A DNA stretch of 64,000 nucleotides, from assembly GCF_900142085.1 (NCBI RefSeq), contig NZ_FQZQ01000022.1:1-64000 (forward strand). Reading direction: 5' to 3'. The notes beneath the pieces were generated by a model. It was not told the origin of the DNA, did no database searches, and was given only the letters and a program-made list of their open reading frames with translations. Position 1 is the stretch's first letter; each line of letters opens with the position of its first letter. The position numbers and the translations under genes were made by a program. Source of the stretch: Shimia gijangensis. Lineage in GTDB: Bacteria; Pseudomonadota; Alphaproteobacteria; Rhodobacterales; Rhodobacteraceae. Below, one piece after another: positions 16,471 through 26,326 of the stretch.

Positions 16471-16778
16471 GCGCGGCTCCGATAAATGGCTTTATTAGAA
16501 ATTGAAGGCACTTATGCACAATCCAAAGATAACACAAAACCACATATTTACGTAACGTTAAGATTTTTATGTATTCGGCGATCTGTTTCTCCCCGTGGCA
16601 TCATGCCTCTGCTATTTCCGGATCAGATCAATTGAAATTTCCGCGCGACTGATTTAAAGCGGCGGCATACGTGGTGTTGCTGCGACTGCAAAAGGTGCGG
16701 CGACGTACAACCAAGGATTGGTAGCGCAGCTACATAAGTCACCAAAGTCTCCTTTAATCGCTGAAAGGTAGAGATCTC
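16471..16778. other. Gene-free region upstream of icd
   Basis: 308 bp with an A/T-rich centre (about 16500-16575, including CATATTTACGTAACGTTAAG) that probably holds the icd promoter and that of the small minus-strand gene. A ribosome site AAAGG is seen about 10 nt before icd. No RNA gene or credible frame found. Confidence 0.4.
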
Positions 16779-18992
16779 ATGGCCGATAAATTGAACGCAG
16801 ACATATTGTATACCATTGTAGACGAAGCACCCGAGCTGGCCTCGGCTTCGTTTCTTCCGATCATCCGCAAGTTTGTTTCCGCGGCGGGAATCACCGTTGC
16901 AACCCCCGATATTTCGCTTGCAGGCCGCATCATCGCGACCTTCCCAGAAAACCTGACCGACGATCAGCGCCAATCTGATGATCTGGCCGCGTTGGGCGAA
17001 TTGGTTAAAACACCTGCTGCAAACGTCATCAAACTGCCGAACATCTCGGCGTCGGTACCTCAGCTAGTTGCGGCCATCGAAGAACTGCAGGCGCAAGGCT
17101 ACGACATTCCGACCTATCCCGAAGAGCCTGCTACAGACGCAGAGAAAGCCGTCCGCGTTCGTTATGACGCCATCAAAGGCTCGGCTGTAAACCCGGTTCT
17201 TCGTGAAGGCAACTCGGACCGTCGCGCCGCCCGCGCCGTAAAAAACTATGCCCAAAACAACCCACATTCGATGGGTGCCTGGGCTTCCGACAGCAAAACC
17301 AAAGTGTCGTCGATGCCGGGCGATGATTTCTACGCCAACGAAAAATCGGCTACGATCACTGCCGCTCAAGCCGGTGATGCAAAAATCGAATTTGTCGGCA
17401 GGGACGGCTCGATAACTGTCTTGAAAGACGGTTGGCCGCTGGATGAAGGCACTGTTGCTGACGCGACTTTCATGTCCGCTAAGGCGCTGGGCGCATTTCT
17501 GACCGATGCCATTGAAGATACCAAATCCGACGGCACCATGTTCTCGCTTCACATGAAAGCGACCATGATGAAGGTCAGCGATCCAATCATTTTTGGCCAT
17601 GCGGTCAAAGCATGGCTGGCGCCTGTGTTTGAAAAATTTGGCGATGAGATGGCCGCGCTGGGTGTGAACCCGAACTCGGGCATGGGTGATTTGCTGGATC
17701 GCGTTGCAGGCAACGCCGATATCATGGCAGCGATCGAGGCCGTTACTGGTGATCGTCCCGCTATGTACATGGTCGACAGCGACAAAGGTATCACCAACTT
17801 GCACGTGCCGTCTGACGTGATTATCGACGCGTCGATGCCCGCGGTTATTCGTGCAGGCGGCAAAGGTTGGGACGCAGCGGGCGCCAAAGGTGACACCAAC
17901 TGTGTGATTCCTGACCGTTGCTATGCGACGATCTATGATGAAACCATCAACTTCTTCAAAGCCAATGGCGCGCTCGACGTTACCACGGCCGGTTCGGTGG
18001 CCAACGTTGGCCTAATGGCGCAAAAAGCTGAAGAGTACGGCTCGCACCCAACCACGTTCGAGGCCGCTGCAGATGGCGTAATCCGCATCGTTCTGGCCAA
18101 TGGCGAAACATTGCACAGCCATGATGTGGAGGCCGGTGATATCTGGCGGTCGTGCACGGCGAAAATGGCTCCGATTGAAAACTGGATCGAATTGGCGCTA
18201 GACCGTCAGCGCCTGACCGGATCCGAGGCGATCTTCTGGCTGGATGCAAACCGCGCCCATGATGCTCAGTTGATCGAATACGTGAAACCAGTTTTGGAAG
18301 CCAAGGGCGTTGCTGACAAGTTCCAGATCATGGCACCTCGCGAAGCCACAGCTCAGTCTTTGAAAACCATCACGGCCGGCCATGACAGCATCGCCATCAC
18401 CGGCAACGTGCTGCGGGATTATCTGACCGACCTGTTCCCGATTCTGGAATTGGGCACTTCGGCCAAAATGTTGTCGATTGTGAAGCTGATGAAAGGCGGC
18501 GGTTTGTTTGAAACCGGCGCCGGTGGATCGGCCCCGAAACACGTCCAGCAGTTGGTCGAACAGAACCACTTGCGCTGGGACTCGATGGGTGAGTTCTGCG
18601 CGCTGGGTGAATCGCTGAACTTCCTTGCCGACACGCAGAACAATGCCAAAGCTGGTGTTCTGGGACGCGCCGCCGAAGAAGCCACCCAAGGCATTCTGGA
18701 CAACAACAACTCGCCCAGCCGCAAGGTCAGCGAACCCGACAACCGTGACAGCCACTATTGGTTTGCGCGCTACTGGGCTGACGCGCTTGCTGCACAAAGC
18801 GACGACGCTGAGTTGGCTGCGGAATTCGCACCGCTTGCCAAAGCTCTCGCGGATGGCGAAGCAGCGATCACCGCGGAACTGGCTGCAGCGCAAGGTCCGG
18901 CTGCGGACATTGGTGGGTACTATCGTCCAAGCGCTGAGCTGAAAGCCAAAGTGATGCGTCCAAGTGCTACGCTGAACGCGATTGTCGGCTAA
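16779..18992 (+). CDS. icd: NADP-dependent isocitrate dehydrogenase, monomeric type
   Basis: Oxidises isocitrate to 2-oxoglutarate in the TCA cycle, producing NADPH. 737 aa, the normal size of the monomeric IDH-II family, unrelated in length to the roughly 400-aa dimeric enzyme. The substrate-binding tract [20 protein letters not shown] (about 132-151) is followed by [19 protein letters not shown], and both are diagnostic. No membrane or export signal. It is flanked by a strong bidirectional terminator at 19015-19046 and transcribed alone. High confidence. Confidence 0.97.
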   Translation: MADKLNADILYTIVDEAPELASASFLPIIRKFVSAAGITVATPDISLAGRIIATFPENLTDDQRQSDDLAALGELVKTPAANVIKLPNISASVPQLVAAIEELQAQGYDIPTYPEEPATDAEKAVRVRYDAIKGSAVNPVLREGNSDRRAARAVKNYAQNNPHSMGAWASDSKTKVSSMPGDDFYANEKSATITAAQAGDAKIEFVGRDGSITVLKDGWPLDEGTVADATFMSAKALGAFLTDAIEDTKSDGTMFSLHMKATMMKVSDPIIFGHAVKAWLAPVFEKFGDEMAALGVNPNSGMGDLLDRVAGNADIMAAIEAVTGDRPAMYMVDSDKGITNLHVPSDVIIDASMPAVIRAGGKGWDAAGAKGDTNCVIPDRCYATIYDETINFFKANGALDVTTAGSVANVGLMAQKAEEYGSHPTTFEAAADGVIRIVLANGETLHSHDVEAGDIWRSCTAKMAPIENWIELALDRQRLTGSEAIFWLDANRAHDAQLIEYVKPVLEAKGVADKFQIMAPREATAQSLKTITAGHDSIAITGNVLRDYLTDLFPILELGTSAKMLSIVKLMKGGGLFETGAGGSAPKHVQQLVEQNHLRWDSMGEFCALGESLNFLADTQNNAKAGVLGRAAEEATQGILDNNNSPSRKVSEPDNRDSHYWFARYWADALAAQSDDAELAAEFAPLAKALADGEAAITAELAAAQGPAADIGGYYRPSAELKAKVMRPSATLNAIVG

Positions 18993-19014
18993 GTTTCAGT
19001 AAGTGAATTCTAAA

Positions 19015-19046
19015 AGCGCCCGGGCTTGGTCCGGGCGCTTTTTTTG
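19015..19046. terminator. Bidirectional intrinsic terminator (icd / tamB)
   Basis: AGCGCCCGG pairs perfectly with CCGGGCGCT across a 7-nt loop, followed by a run of eight T on the plus strand and preceded by TAAAA for the minus strand. It serves the convergent icd and tamB. Confidence 0.9.
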
Positions 19047-19048
19047 TT

Positions 19049-22000
19049 TCAATAGTCCCGCTTGAAGAAAATACCAATTGCCGTGTCAGAATCTGAATCG
19101 ACCCGCCCTTTTAGTGTAATGCTGGGCGTTACATCATAGTTCAGGCTGATCGAGCTTTGGCCTTTGCCGTCAACGCCAATCTCGGAATAGAGCTTGTCGT
19201 TGATATGTTTACCTGCACTGACACCTGCATTACCTTCGTCATCGGTGGTGATGTCGATATTGTCTACTCCGAATCCTTTGCGCAGCTTGCTGAACAACCC
19301 ATCTGAACCGCCGCCATTGAGGCTCGCCAAAGCCGCGGCAAGCTGTGCAGCCTGAAACGCGGAGATATCCGTCAGAGTGCGACCAAAAAGGATTTGGGAC
19401 AGGGCTTCTTCATCAGGCATGCTTGGCGAGGAGTTGATGGTGATGTCGGGTTCGGTTGCGCGACCTTCGAGCACGATTTCAAAGCTGGCATCCGAGGTTT
19501 CGGTTTCGGCAATCATGCGGATGTAGGGAATGAAATCCCCTTCAAGGCGGATCAGCCCTTCGGTCAGATCAAGCCGTTTGGTCAGAAAATCAAGCCGCCC
19601 GCGCGACAGGTCAAATTCGCCGGACGTCACAATGGCATTGGTGGGACCAGCCAGTGCAAATTGACCCTGAAACTCTGCGTCTAATCCAAGACCGCGCACA
19701 AACACTTTGTTGTTGGCCTGTACGATCAAATCAAGGATGTAAGACGCAGCTCCTCCAGATCCAGAGCCCGCCGCCTTTATGATTGCGCCAGCAAATTGCC
19801 GAGTTCGGTTAGCTCCGGATTTTGCGTTGCGATGCTTAATGTCGGGCAGCGCGCCAGCGCCTCCTAAAGCAGAGGTCGATACCTTAATTTCTGTGCTGTC
19901 CAACTCGACCAAACCAGAGATTTTCGCACCACCGGTCAAAGGCCCGTTGACGTTGACGTTCCCAACCAAAACAGTTTCCAGTAAATTTTCGTACTGAAAC
20001 TTTGCATGATCGATTGAAATGTCGAGATTCCCGTTGAAGGGCGCCGCCAAAGCCAGCGTACCATTCACCCCAAGCGCGCCGCCAGCGACCACAACGCTGT
20101 TCATAGCGACAGCAGCCGAGCCGTTCGAAAGCGTGATGGTCGCTGCCAAATCACCAAGGGCAGCTTTGACTTGAGGTATTGAAACACGTGCACCAGACGT
20201 CTGGATTGTGCCGCTGACACTCTCGAGAGCCATGGGGCCCTTGACTGCCAGATCAAAAGCTGCCGAGCCCTGTACCGAAGTCGGCTTTATCGCGACATTG
20301 GCCAGTTCGATGGGGACAGAACCCGCTACTATCAGGTCCCCGTTCTGGAATGCATCGTCGATGTCTCCGTTGACCCGAAGCTCGATACCCGCAGAGCCTC
20401 TACCATCCAGATCGATCGACCAGCCCCGGTCATGGCGGTTTGCTTGGGCTGTAATGGCGGCAGAACCGGGCAGCGATGGGGCAAATACCTGCACTTGACC
20501 AACTTGAAGGTCCATAGAGACGTCACCACCACCGGAATTCGGGAGGCTTAGGTTCGCGGACAGGGTTGTCTGACCCGGAGCGGTACCATCAACATCGGCA
20601 AGCCAACCATCAGCAGTCTGCGAGGCTGTACCCGCCAAAGTCACAGATCCGGAATAGTCTTTAACGATGCGCTTAACGTCGTCCAGCGCTGCGTTGAAGG
20701 TCAAAGAACCTTCTCCGGTTTTCAAATGCCCTTGCGCGTCAGCTTCAATTGCGTCCGAACGAAGCTCAAACTGGCGCAGGTCAATACCCGCATCACTTCG
20801 GGCAGCAGACAGATTGAGCGCGGCTTGCTCGCCGACAAGAGAATCGATGACTTCTTCGCCTGTCTGAACGCCAGAAGCGGTGGCATTGAGGAGGATATCA
20901 AAGGCCCCCGATACTGGGGAGAATTCGCCGGAAAGCGCCGCTTTGGCCGCGCCGCGTACCGGGCGATCCAGGAGTGGTTCAAGAAACGCCAGATCAGCTA
21001 CATCAGCATCCAATTGCCCTTTGATGTGCATCGCATCTATGGGCCCGGATATCAAACCACTTGCCGTGATCTCGCTGCGGTCAGTGCGCAGGTGCAGTGT
21101 TTCCAACTCGACGGGATCACCTGATCTCCATTTCAACTTGGTCGCCAGCTTGGCGATGGGGCCAAGCGCCTCGGCGGCATCTGAATTGTCAGGGTCTGTG
21201 GCGCTGATCCCGATGGCATCCAAAGAAATATCAGCGCTCAGATCCGGGTTCGCAAAGTGGTGGATAGCGCCGGTGCTATCCAAGTTTATCGCGGCGATAG
21301 ACAGGGTCGGCTGAACGATTTCTTCGATCCGCCCGCGCAATGACCATGCGTCCCCCTGATTGACATCGTAACGTGCGTTTATCACGGCGCTGCCAAGGCT
21401 TAGATCATTGGCAAAAGGAAGGTTTACTGCGCTTCCGTCTGGGTCTCCCAGATTAATGTCAAACGCCAAGAACTCGGGCAGACCATTGGCGGCCAGCGTC
21501 ATTTCCCCGGCAATCTGCATCGAACGCGTGTTCAGCAACAATTGATCCAGACGCGTTCGTCCATCCGAAGGACGGCGTACAATCGATGTGATGGACATGT
21601 TTGGACCGAAAAAGCTTTCGTATTCCGGGGCAAATAGAGGCGCCAGATCGCCAATGATATCGACACCAAACTGACGCGTTTCGCCAATTTTCACGGCTTT
21701 GTCGTCCAACTCGGGTTGGGCCTTGGTCGCCACAGTTCCAGTTAAGCGGCTTTGGTCATCAGTACTAAGTGCGATGTTGGCGACATATTCGTCAATTGGC
21801 CCGGTGCCTCTGACGCTGAGATCGACCGACGGTTGACCTGGCAGGGACATCAGTGTCGCCGCAATACCATTCGGAGCCTCTTGCAGGTTGAATTCAATGG
21901 CCAGAATTTCATCGGCATTGGCATACCCTGCCTCAAGACGGATATGACCTTGTTGTCCGTCGGTTCGGACGAGGTCAAGTTTGGCTGCTCCTGTGCCGTC

Positions 22001-22480
22001 GAGCAGCAACATACTGCCAACCAGAGACACAGTGGTTTCGACCCCAAATACCGGTTCGCCAATCGCAACCCGAGCGGCATTGATTTCACCAATATTGACA
22101 CTGACAGGCAACTCAGGAAGCGCAAAACCTCCGCTGGCTTCGGGCGAAGGAGAGGTCTTTTCAGGTTCTGGCAGTCGAGGGATCAGGATTTCTTTGGCGA
22201 TTAGCTTTTCAACTTCGATCCGGCCTCTGAGAACGGCGGAACGGGTCCAGATCAACTCGACCCCATTCAAGGTAAGCCATGGGCCCTTGGAGTCCGAAAT
22301 GATCAAGCTTTTCATTGTCGCATGAGAGCTGAGTGCGCCTTCAAACCCTTCGATCTGAACCTCGCGGCCTGCACCAGAAAGCGTATCTTCCAAGAACCTG
22401 GTCAGTCGGCCCTTGTCTTCTTCGTTTGCCAAAGCAGACAAGGGCATTAGCAACAGCCATATAGTAAGAATCCACCGCAT
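19049..22480 (-). CDS. tamB: Translocation and assembly module inner-membrane component TamB
   Basis: 1143 aa from ATG 22480. The N-terminal signal anchor is MRWILTIWLLLMPLSALA. A very long repetitive beta-rich (beta-taco) region follows. The conserved C-terminal DUF490/TamB domain includes LPDIKHRNAKSGANRTRQFA, FDLSRGRLDFLTKRLDLTEG and PDEEALSQILFGRT. With TamA it links the two membranes, and the family is implicated in autotransporter assembly and phospholipid transport. The ATG overlaps the tamA stop (TGATG), so they are coupled. A start 66 nt upstream would lie within tamA. Size is slightly below E. coli TamB (about 1259 aa). Confident. Confidence 0.94.
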   Translation of the reverse strand: MRWILTIWLLLMPLSALANEEDKGRLTRFLEDTLSGAGREVQIEGFEGALSSHATMKSLIISDSKGPWLTLNGVELIWTRSAVLRGRIEVEKLIAKEILIPRLPEPEKTSPSPEASGGFALPELPVSVNIGEINAARVAIGEPVFGVETTVSLVGSMLLLDGTGAAKLDLVRTDGQQGHIRLEAGYANADEILAIEFNLQEAPNGIAATLMSLPGQPSVDLSVRGTGPIDEYVANIALSTDDQSRLTGTVATKAQPELDDKAVKIGETRQFGVDIIGDLAPLFAPEYESFFGPNMSITSIVRRPSDGRTRLDQLLLNTRSMQIAGEMTLAANGLPEFLAFDINLGDPDGSAVNLPFANDLSLGSAVINARYDVNQGDAWSLRGRIEEIVQPTLSIAAINLDSTGAIHHFANPDLSADISLDAIGISATDPDNSDAAEALGPIAKLATKLKWRSGDPVELETLHLRTDRSEITASGLISGPIDAMHIKGQLDADVADLAFLEPLLDRPVRGAAKAALSGEFSPVSGAFDILLNATASGVQTGEEVIDSLVGEQAALNLSAARSDAGIDLRQFELRSDAIEADAQGHLKTGEGSLTFNAALDDVKRIVKDYSGSVTLAGTASQTADGWLADVDGTAPGQTTLSANLSLPNSGGGDVSMDLQVGQVQVFAPSLPGSAAITAQANRHDRGWSIDLDGRGSAGIELRVNGDIDDAFQNGDLIVAGSVPIELANVAIKPTSVQGSAAFDLAVKGPMALESVSGTIQTSGARVSIPQVKAALGDLAATITLSNGSAAVAMNSVVVAGGALGVNGTLALAAPFNGNLDISIDHAKFQYENLLETVLVGNVNVNGPLTGGAKISGLVELDSTEIKVSTSALGGAGALPDIKHRNAKSGANRTRQFAGAIIKAAGSGSGGAASYILDLIVQANNKVFVRGLGLDAEFQGQFALAGPTNAIVTSGEFDLSRGRLDFLTKRLDLTEGLIRLEGDFIPYIRMIAETETSDASFEIVLEGRATEPDITINSSPSMPDEEALSQILFGRTLTDISAFQAAQLAAALASLNGGGSDGLFSKLRKGFGVDNIDITTDDEGNAGVSAGKHINDKLYSEIGVDGKGQSSISLNYDVTPSITLKGRVDSDSDTAIGIFFKRDY

Positions 22481-24282
22481 CAGAATGCTTGCCCAATGCC
22501 GATATATAGTTGTGTGCCTCCGGAGGTGTTTCCTCTCACTGGCCAACCAAGGTCAACGCGGATCGGGCCAATGCTTGTGTGGTAGCGCAAGCCAATACCA
22601 GCGCCTGATTGCCAATTACCACCACCAGAAAAGCTGCTGGATTCACCAACAAATCCGGCATCGTAAAATGCGACTGCGGATATCGTATTGGTGGTCTTAA
22701 CGCGCACTTCGCCAGACAGACCAACAAACGAAAGACCACCACTTTGACGCCCGTTCACCGTGACAAAGTTCGACTGATAGGGTTGTCCACGAACGGTACC
22801 GCCGCCGCCTGACAAAAACAGCATATCCGGTTGGGTTTCAGCGATGCTTGGGCCCACAATGGAACCTGCCTGCAGTCTGCCAGCCAACACAACCCGATCG
22901 ATGCCAACACTCTTGTAGGTGCGCGAGTCACCGAACAAATACAAACCCGGAGCACCATCTCTGGAACTGGCGTAAGGCATAAATGTGCCGCTTATGAAAT
23001 ACCCTTTGGATGGGTCCAGTTCATCGTCGCGCCGATCCCAGATTGCACGCGCCGGAAGACCAACAGACCGAAATTGCCGGTTTCCATAATCGTCCAGCGA
23101 ATTACTGGCATCAAGGATCACTCCGCCAGACAACGTCAATTGGTCTGACACGATACGGTTAAGCGAAGCACTCAGGACAAATTTGTCGATCTGGTAGAGC
23201 GGATCGTCAATGCTGTCTAATTTCATGCCGACAATCAGGTCGGTGTCGGCTTGAAAAGTCGCTGGACGCAAAAGTTCGACATTCACAGTGAAGTCAGTGC
23301 CTCCGGTCTGGGCGCCTATCCCGGAAATTTCTCCGTCAATTTTCAAACGCTCAGCGCCACCAAACAGGTTACGGCGTATCCAGGTTGTCGAAAGCGTCAA
23401 ACCATCCCGAGATTCCAATTCAGCCCCAAAACTTAGCCGCCTTGGTTTTTCGTCTTCAAGTCGAACGTCGATATCCAGAGTTTTGTCGGCTCCCACGTCG
23501 TCAGATTCGGAGATAGAAACAGAGCGAAAAACCCCGGTGCGGCGCAATCTCTTGCCAATTCGGTCGAGTTCCTGAGGGCTGAAGGTCTCGCCGCTGGGCA
23601 AGGAAATAATGTCGACCAACCGGTCTTCGGACACAGTGGTTTCACCCGAGACCCGTAGATTGCCAAATCGCAATTTCGGACCAGGATCTAGGTCAACATC
23701 TACGTCCAGGGTAGCGTTGTCGTGGTTGGCAATAATCGATTGATCCGACACGCGCGCTTTGGCGTGCCCAATGTTTCTCCATCCTGAGACACCTCCCGAC
23801 GCCGCGTGCGTGATTACACCGGTTCTTGCTGAATGTCCTGACGCAAATTCTTCGGGAAGCGCGGTTTCAGGGGCCAACGGAGCGAGGTCTGTTTTCCCAA
23901 ACAAGAATTGCGGACCGGGATCGACCCGCAGTTCCACGGTGTCGACTTGTCTAATGATGGCGAATGGTGGCAACGTTGCTGCCTCTCGTCCATCAATCAG
24001 GACGCTGATTTCCGGGCCAAAGTATCCATCTGAGTACAATACGCCTAATAGACGACGGTATTCGGCCTGAGCGGTGGCGACAATGTCCTGAGAATCTGTG
24101 ATGCCTTCTTCTTTTGCGGCAAAAACAAGGGACGCCCCTGTGAGACGTTTTTCAAAATTCTCGGGGGCTTTCAGAACTACCTCAAAGGCAGTTGCAGGAC
24201 AGGAAAAAGCAAGCGCTGCAAGTACCGCGCCAGCGGCAACTTTGGACATAGACTTGAGAACCCAAGCCAGCAACGGTTTCAT
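22480..24282 (-). CDS. tamA: Outer-membrane assembly factor TamA (Omp85 family)
   Basis: 600 aa from ATG 24282 (GGGGGAAGG immediately upstream). A signal peptide ends at CPATA-FEV (about residue 32). POTRA-type repeats follow (EGITDSQDIVATAQAEYRRL and GNLRVSGETTVSEDRLVDII with the F-S-P-Q-E-L-D turn). The C-terminal 16-strand Omp85 barrel carries DLGWPVRG near the end. The last residues, YIGIGQAF, end in the aromatic residue typical of outer-membrane barrels. An in-frame start 123 nt upstream would add a non-signal extension. Transcribed with tamB, divergent from the acyltransferase across 215 bp. Confidence 0.93.
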   Translation of the reverse strand: MKPLLAWVLKSMSKVAAGAVLAALAFSCPATAFEVVLKAPENFEKRLTGASLVFAAKEEGITDSQDIVATAQAEYRRLLGVLYSDGYFGPEISVLIDGREAATLPPFAIIRQVDTVELRVDPGPQFLFGKTDLAPLAPETALPEEFASGHSARTGVITHAASGGVSGWRNIGHAKARVSDQSIIANHDNATLDVDVDLDPGPKLRFGNLRVSGETTVSEDRLVDIISLPSGETFSPQELDRIGKRLRRTGVFRSVSISESDDVGADKTLDIDVRLEDEKPRRLSFGAELESRDGLTLSTTWIRRNLFGGAERLKIDGEISGIGAQTGGTDFTVNVELLRPATFQADTDLIVGMKLDSIDDPLYQIDKFVLSASLNRIVSDQLTLSGGVILDASNSLDDYGNRQFRSVGLPARAIWDRRDDELDPSKGYFISGTFMPYASSRDGAPGLYLFGDSRTYKSVGIDRVVLAGRLQAGSIVGPSIAETQPDMLFLSGGGGTVRGQPYQSNFVTVNGRQSGGLSFVGLSGEVRVKTTNTISAVAFYDAGFVGESSSFSGGGNWQSGAGIGLRYHTSIGPIRVDLGWPVRGNTSGGTQLYIGIGQAF

Positions 24283-24497
24283 ACCTTCCCCCAACGCATC
24301 AGACGTCCCGCGTAACCTAGCCCAGTGGCTGACGGTTGAACATAGGGCTAGGCGGATTTTGTCCCGCGTTTTGAGTTGGTGACGCATGACTTTGACCGGT
24401 CGCATTCGCCCTTGCGCAAGTTGAGAATTGTTTGCTTCCCAAAGGCGCTGCCAAAGGGCACAAAGGTAAGGATTGGTGGAAGTGGATTTTTTGACAG

Positions 24498-25208
24498 ATG
24501 GATAAGGAAAGACAGGTTACTTTTAGCGTCAAATTCAGAAGCTTGACGTTTTACTTTTTGTCCATCGTAATGGTCTTGCCGTTCCTACTTTTTTTGCCGT
24601 TTCTGCTAATGCCCATGAGGTATATCACCGCGGTGACCAATACCTACCTTCGGGCTCAGCTTTGGCTTTTACGTGCTATTTGTGGCGTGCGATATGAAGT
24701 CAAAGGATTGGCCAACCTACCCGACGCGGGATGTCTGATTGCCTCACAGCACGAGTCATCTTGGGAGACATTGTATTTTCAGGTTTTACTGGATCAGCCT
24801 GTCATGTTTGCCAAAAAAGAAGTGTTTAGATATCCGCTGATCGGATTATTGGCGCGCAAAATCGGGCATATCCCAGTTGATCGGACAGGCTCAGCAGATG
24901 CAATGAGAAAAGGTTTCCAGGTCGGCCGCAAAGCAGCGCTTTCCGGGCGTAAACTGCTCATCTTTCCAACCGGGACACGCACAAAGCAAAAGGAGACGCC
25001 CCTTCAATCCGGTATTGGGGCTTTGTATCAATTGGTCAATCTGTCGGCCGTACCTGTTTTATTGAATTCAGGACAATGCTGGCCTGCGAACAGTCTTTTG
25101 AAATTTCCCGGAACCATCACGGTTCGCCTATTGCCGGCAATAGCGCCAGGAATGGATCGCCGGGAATTTCTGGTGCAACTTTCCAAAGACCTTTCAGAAC
25201 CCACCTGA
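24498..25208 (+). CDS. plsC: 1-acyl-glycerol-3-phosphate acyltransferase-like protein
   Basis: 236 aa. One N-terminal membrane segment (FYFLSIVMVLPFLLFLPFLL, about 18-37) precedes the LPLAT domain, whose members make phosphatidate. The motif I region reads SQHESSWET, H-x4-E instead of H-x4-D. Block III reads IFPTGTRTK where FPEGTR is usual, and VPVLLNSGQCWP is the later block. The catalytic His is kept. Both substitutions may alter acyl specificity or activity, so the PlsC name is tentative: another lyso-lipid acyltransferase is possible. It sits alone, divergent from tamA and convergent with the flagellar genes. Confidence 0.78.
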   Translation: MDKERQVTFSVKFRSLTFYFLSIVMVLPFLLFLPFLLMPMRYITAVTNTYLRAQLWLLRAICGVRYEVKGLANLPDAGCLIASQHESSWETLYFQVLLDQPVMFAKKEVFRYPLIGLLARKIGHIPVDRTGSADAMRKGFQVGRKAALSGRKLLIFPTGTRTKQKETPLQSGIGALYQLVNLSAVPVLLNSGQCWPANSLLKFPGTITVRLLPAIAPGMDRREFLVQLSKDLSEPT

Positions 25209-25672
25209 TTGCGTTCAATTAGATCTATTAACGTGGCCGCAAGACATTCTGGATAATGTTGATTTTGGGTGAGTAATAGGTGGTGTGAATGGGTGCGCAA
25301 AGCAATGCGGCACCAGTCATCATCAAACGGAAAAAGGTTGTCGCAGGCGACGGACACCACGGTGGGGCGTGGAAAGTGGCTATGGCATTTCCTTTGAAAT
25401 GAGGGGCGCTTTTGCGCCTGGTTGATCGATCCACCGTTTGGCGGTCATGAGAGTCTTTCTGACAGTTGCTGGCCGGTGGTCCCGGTACAGCGCCACCCTT
25501 TCGGATGCTCGATCACCATGTCGTCTGAACTGCTAATGGAAAGCTAAACACCAATCTCCAAATGCAGGAAACTTAAATAAAATTCATGTCACGCCCGTTT
25601 TTCCATCTGGCGTTCAGGCCGTGTAACGACAACGGATCTGTTTCCACCACTGTCATAGGTCTCAAGCGAATT
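25209..25672. other. 464-bp convergent gene-free region
   Basis: It lies between the 3' ends of the acyltransferase and the FlgN-like gene. A weak hairpin GGCGC-TTTT-GCGCC is near 25404-25417. Short frames exist, but none has both a ribosome site and a recognisable protein. It is unusually long for a convergent gap in this compact window and could be a decayed gene. Confidence 0.4.
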
Positions 25673-25948
25673 CTAGGCTTGCCGCAATGCGTTCATCCGA
25701 TCAGCAACCTCACGAATTCCCTGCAGTGCGCTGTCGAGCAAAACCTGATTGCGCGAAACCTTGTCACGCAGCGGAGCGAGCGTCTCTGTCTGAGGCCCCT
25801 TGAGAGCACTGAGGCGATCCAGAAAAGTCTCTTTTTCGGCCAGGATTGAAGAAATTTCGCCCAAGTCCCCTGCGAGTAAAGCGTGCCGTTCTTTTTCTAA
25901 AAGAATGTCCAAAGATTCGAAAAGCGTTCCGGTTTGACTATGGGTCAT
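25673..25948 (-). CDS. FlgN-like flagellar chaperone
   Basis: 91 aa, almost wholly alpha-helical (LFESLDILLEKERHALLAGD, then LRDKVSRNQVLLDSALQGIR), with the pattern of FlgN-type export chaperones that hold hook-filament junction proteins FlgK/FlgL. Sequence conservation in that family is poor, so the call uses length, helicity and its neighbours. The start overlaps the FlgJ-like gene end by 11 bp, implying coupling. Transcribed away from fliK. Confidence 0.62.
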   Translation of the reverse strand: MTHSQTGTLFESLDILLEKERHALLAGDLGEISSILAEKETFLDRLSALKGPQTETLAPLRDKVSRNQVLLDSALQGIREVADRMNALRQA

Positions 25949-26210
25949 CAGATGTGTCCTTCAATGCTTGATAGAGAGTTTCAGCAAGGCCAATTCCACC
26001 TGCTTTAGCCATTGCGCGGGCTTGTTCCAATCGTAGGAGCGAAGAAAACTGATCTTCTCCGGTGCCGCCGCCAAATCCATCTGGCGATTGTCCCAACCCA
26101 GCCCCTTTTAGCATTTCAGACAGAAAATTTGCCTCAAGCTCGATTGCGGCATTACGCAGTTTCATCTCGGTGGGTGTAGTCTGTGGGATTGTTGAAACAG
26201 GGGGAATCAA
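25938..26210 (-). CDS. Rod-binding protein, FlgJ N-terminal-like
   Basis: About 90 aa from TTG 26210, which has GGAG 8 nt upstream. A longer frame back to 26339 lacks support and would reach into the divergent fliK. AAIELEANFLSEMLKGAGLG and EDQFSSLLRLEQARAMAKAG, then GIGLAETLYQAL are the conserved FlgJ rod-capping segments. The muramidase domain of enteric FlgJ is missing, as is common in alphaproteobacteria. It would help assemble the flagellar rod in the periplasm. Paired with the FlgN-like gene. Confidence 0.78.
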   Translation of the reverse strand: MIPPVSTIPQTTPTEMKLRNAAIELEANFLSEMLKGAGLGQSPDGFGGGTGEDQFSSLLRLEQARAMAKAGGIGLAETLYQALKDTSDDP

Positions 26211-26326
26211 TGGAACATCTCCAAATTGAACGAGTTTGCCGTAATTAGACCGTTCAGCGGTAAAGAAGTGGTAACCAACATCATCGAATAGTGGCGTCAG
26301 CTGGAGAATAAATCTTCGGAGAAGCC

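Noticed and set aside
17064-17804. Long minus-strand frame opposite icd (246 codons)
   Set aside because: Shadow of codon bias in icd; product shows no fold or motif.
18198-18893. Second long minus-strand frame opposite icd
   Set aside because: Same reason; icd motifs are unambiguous.
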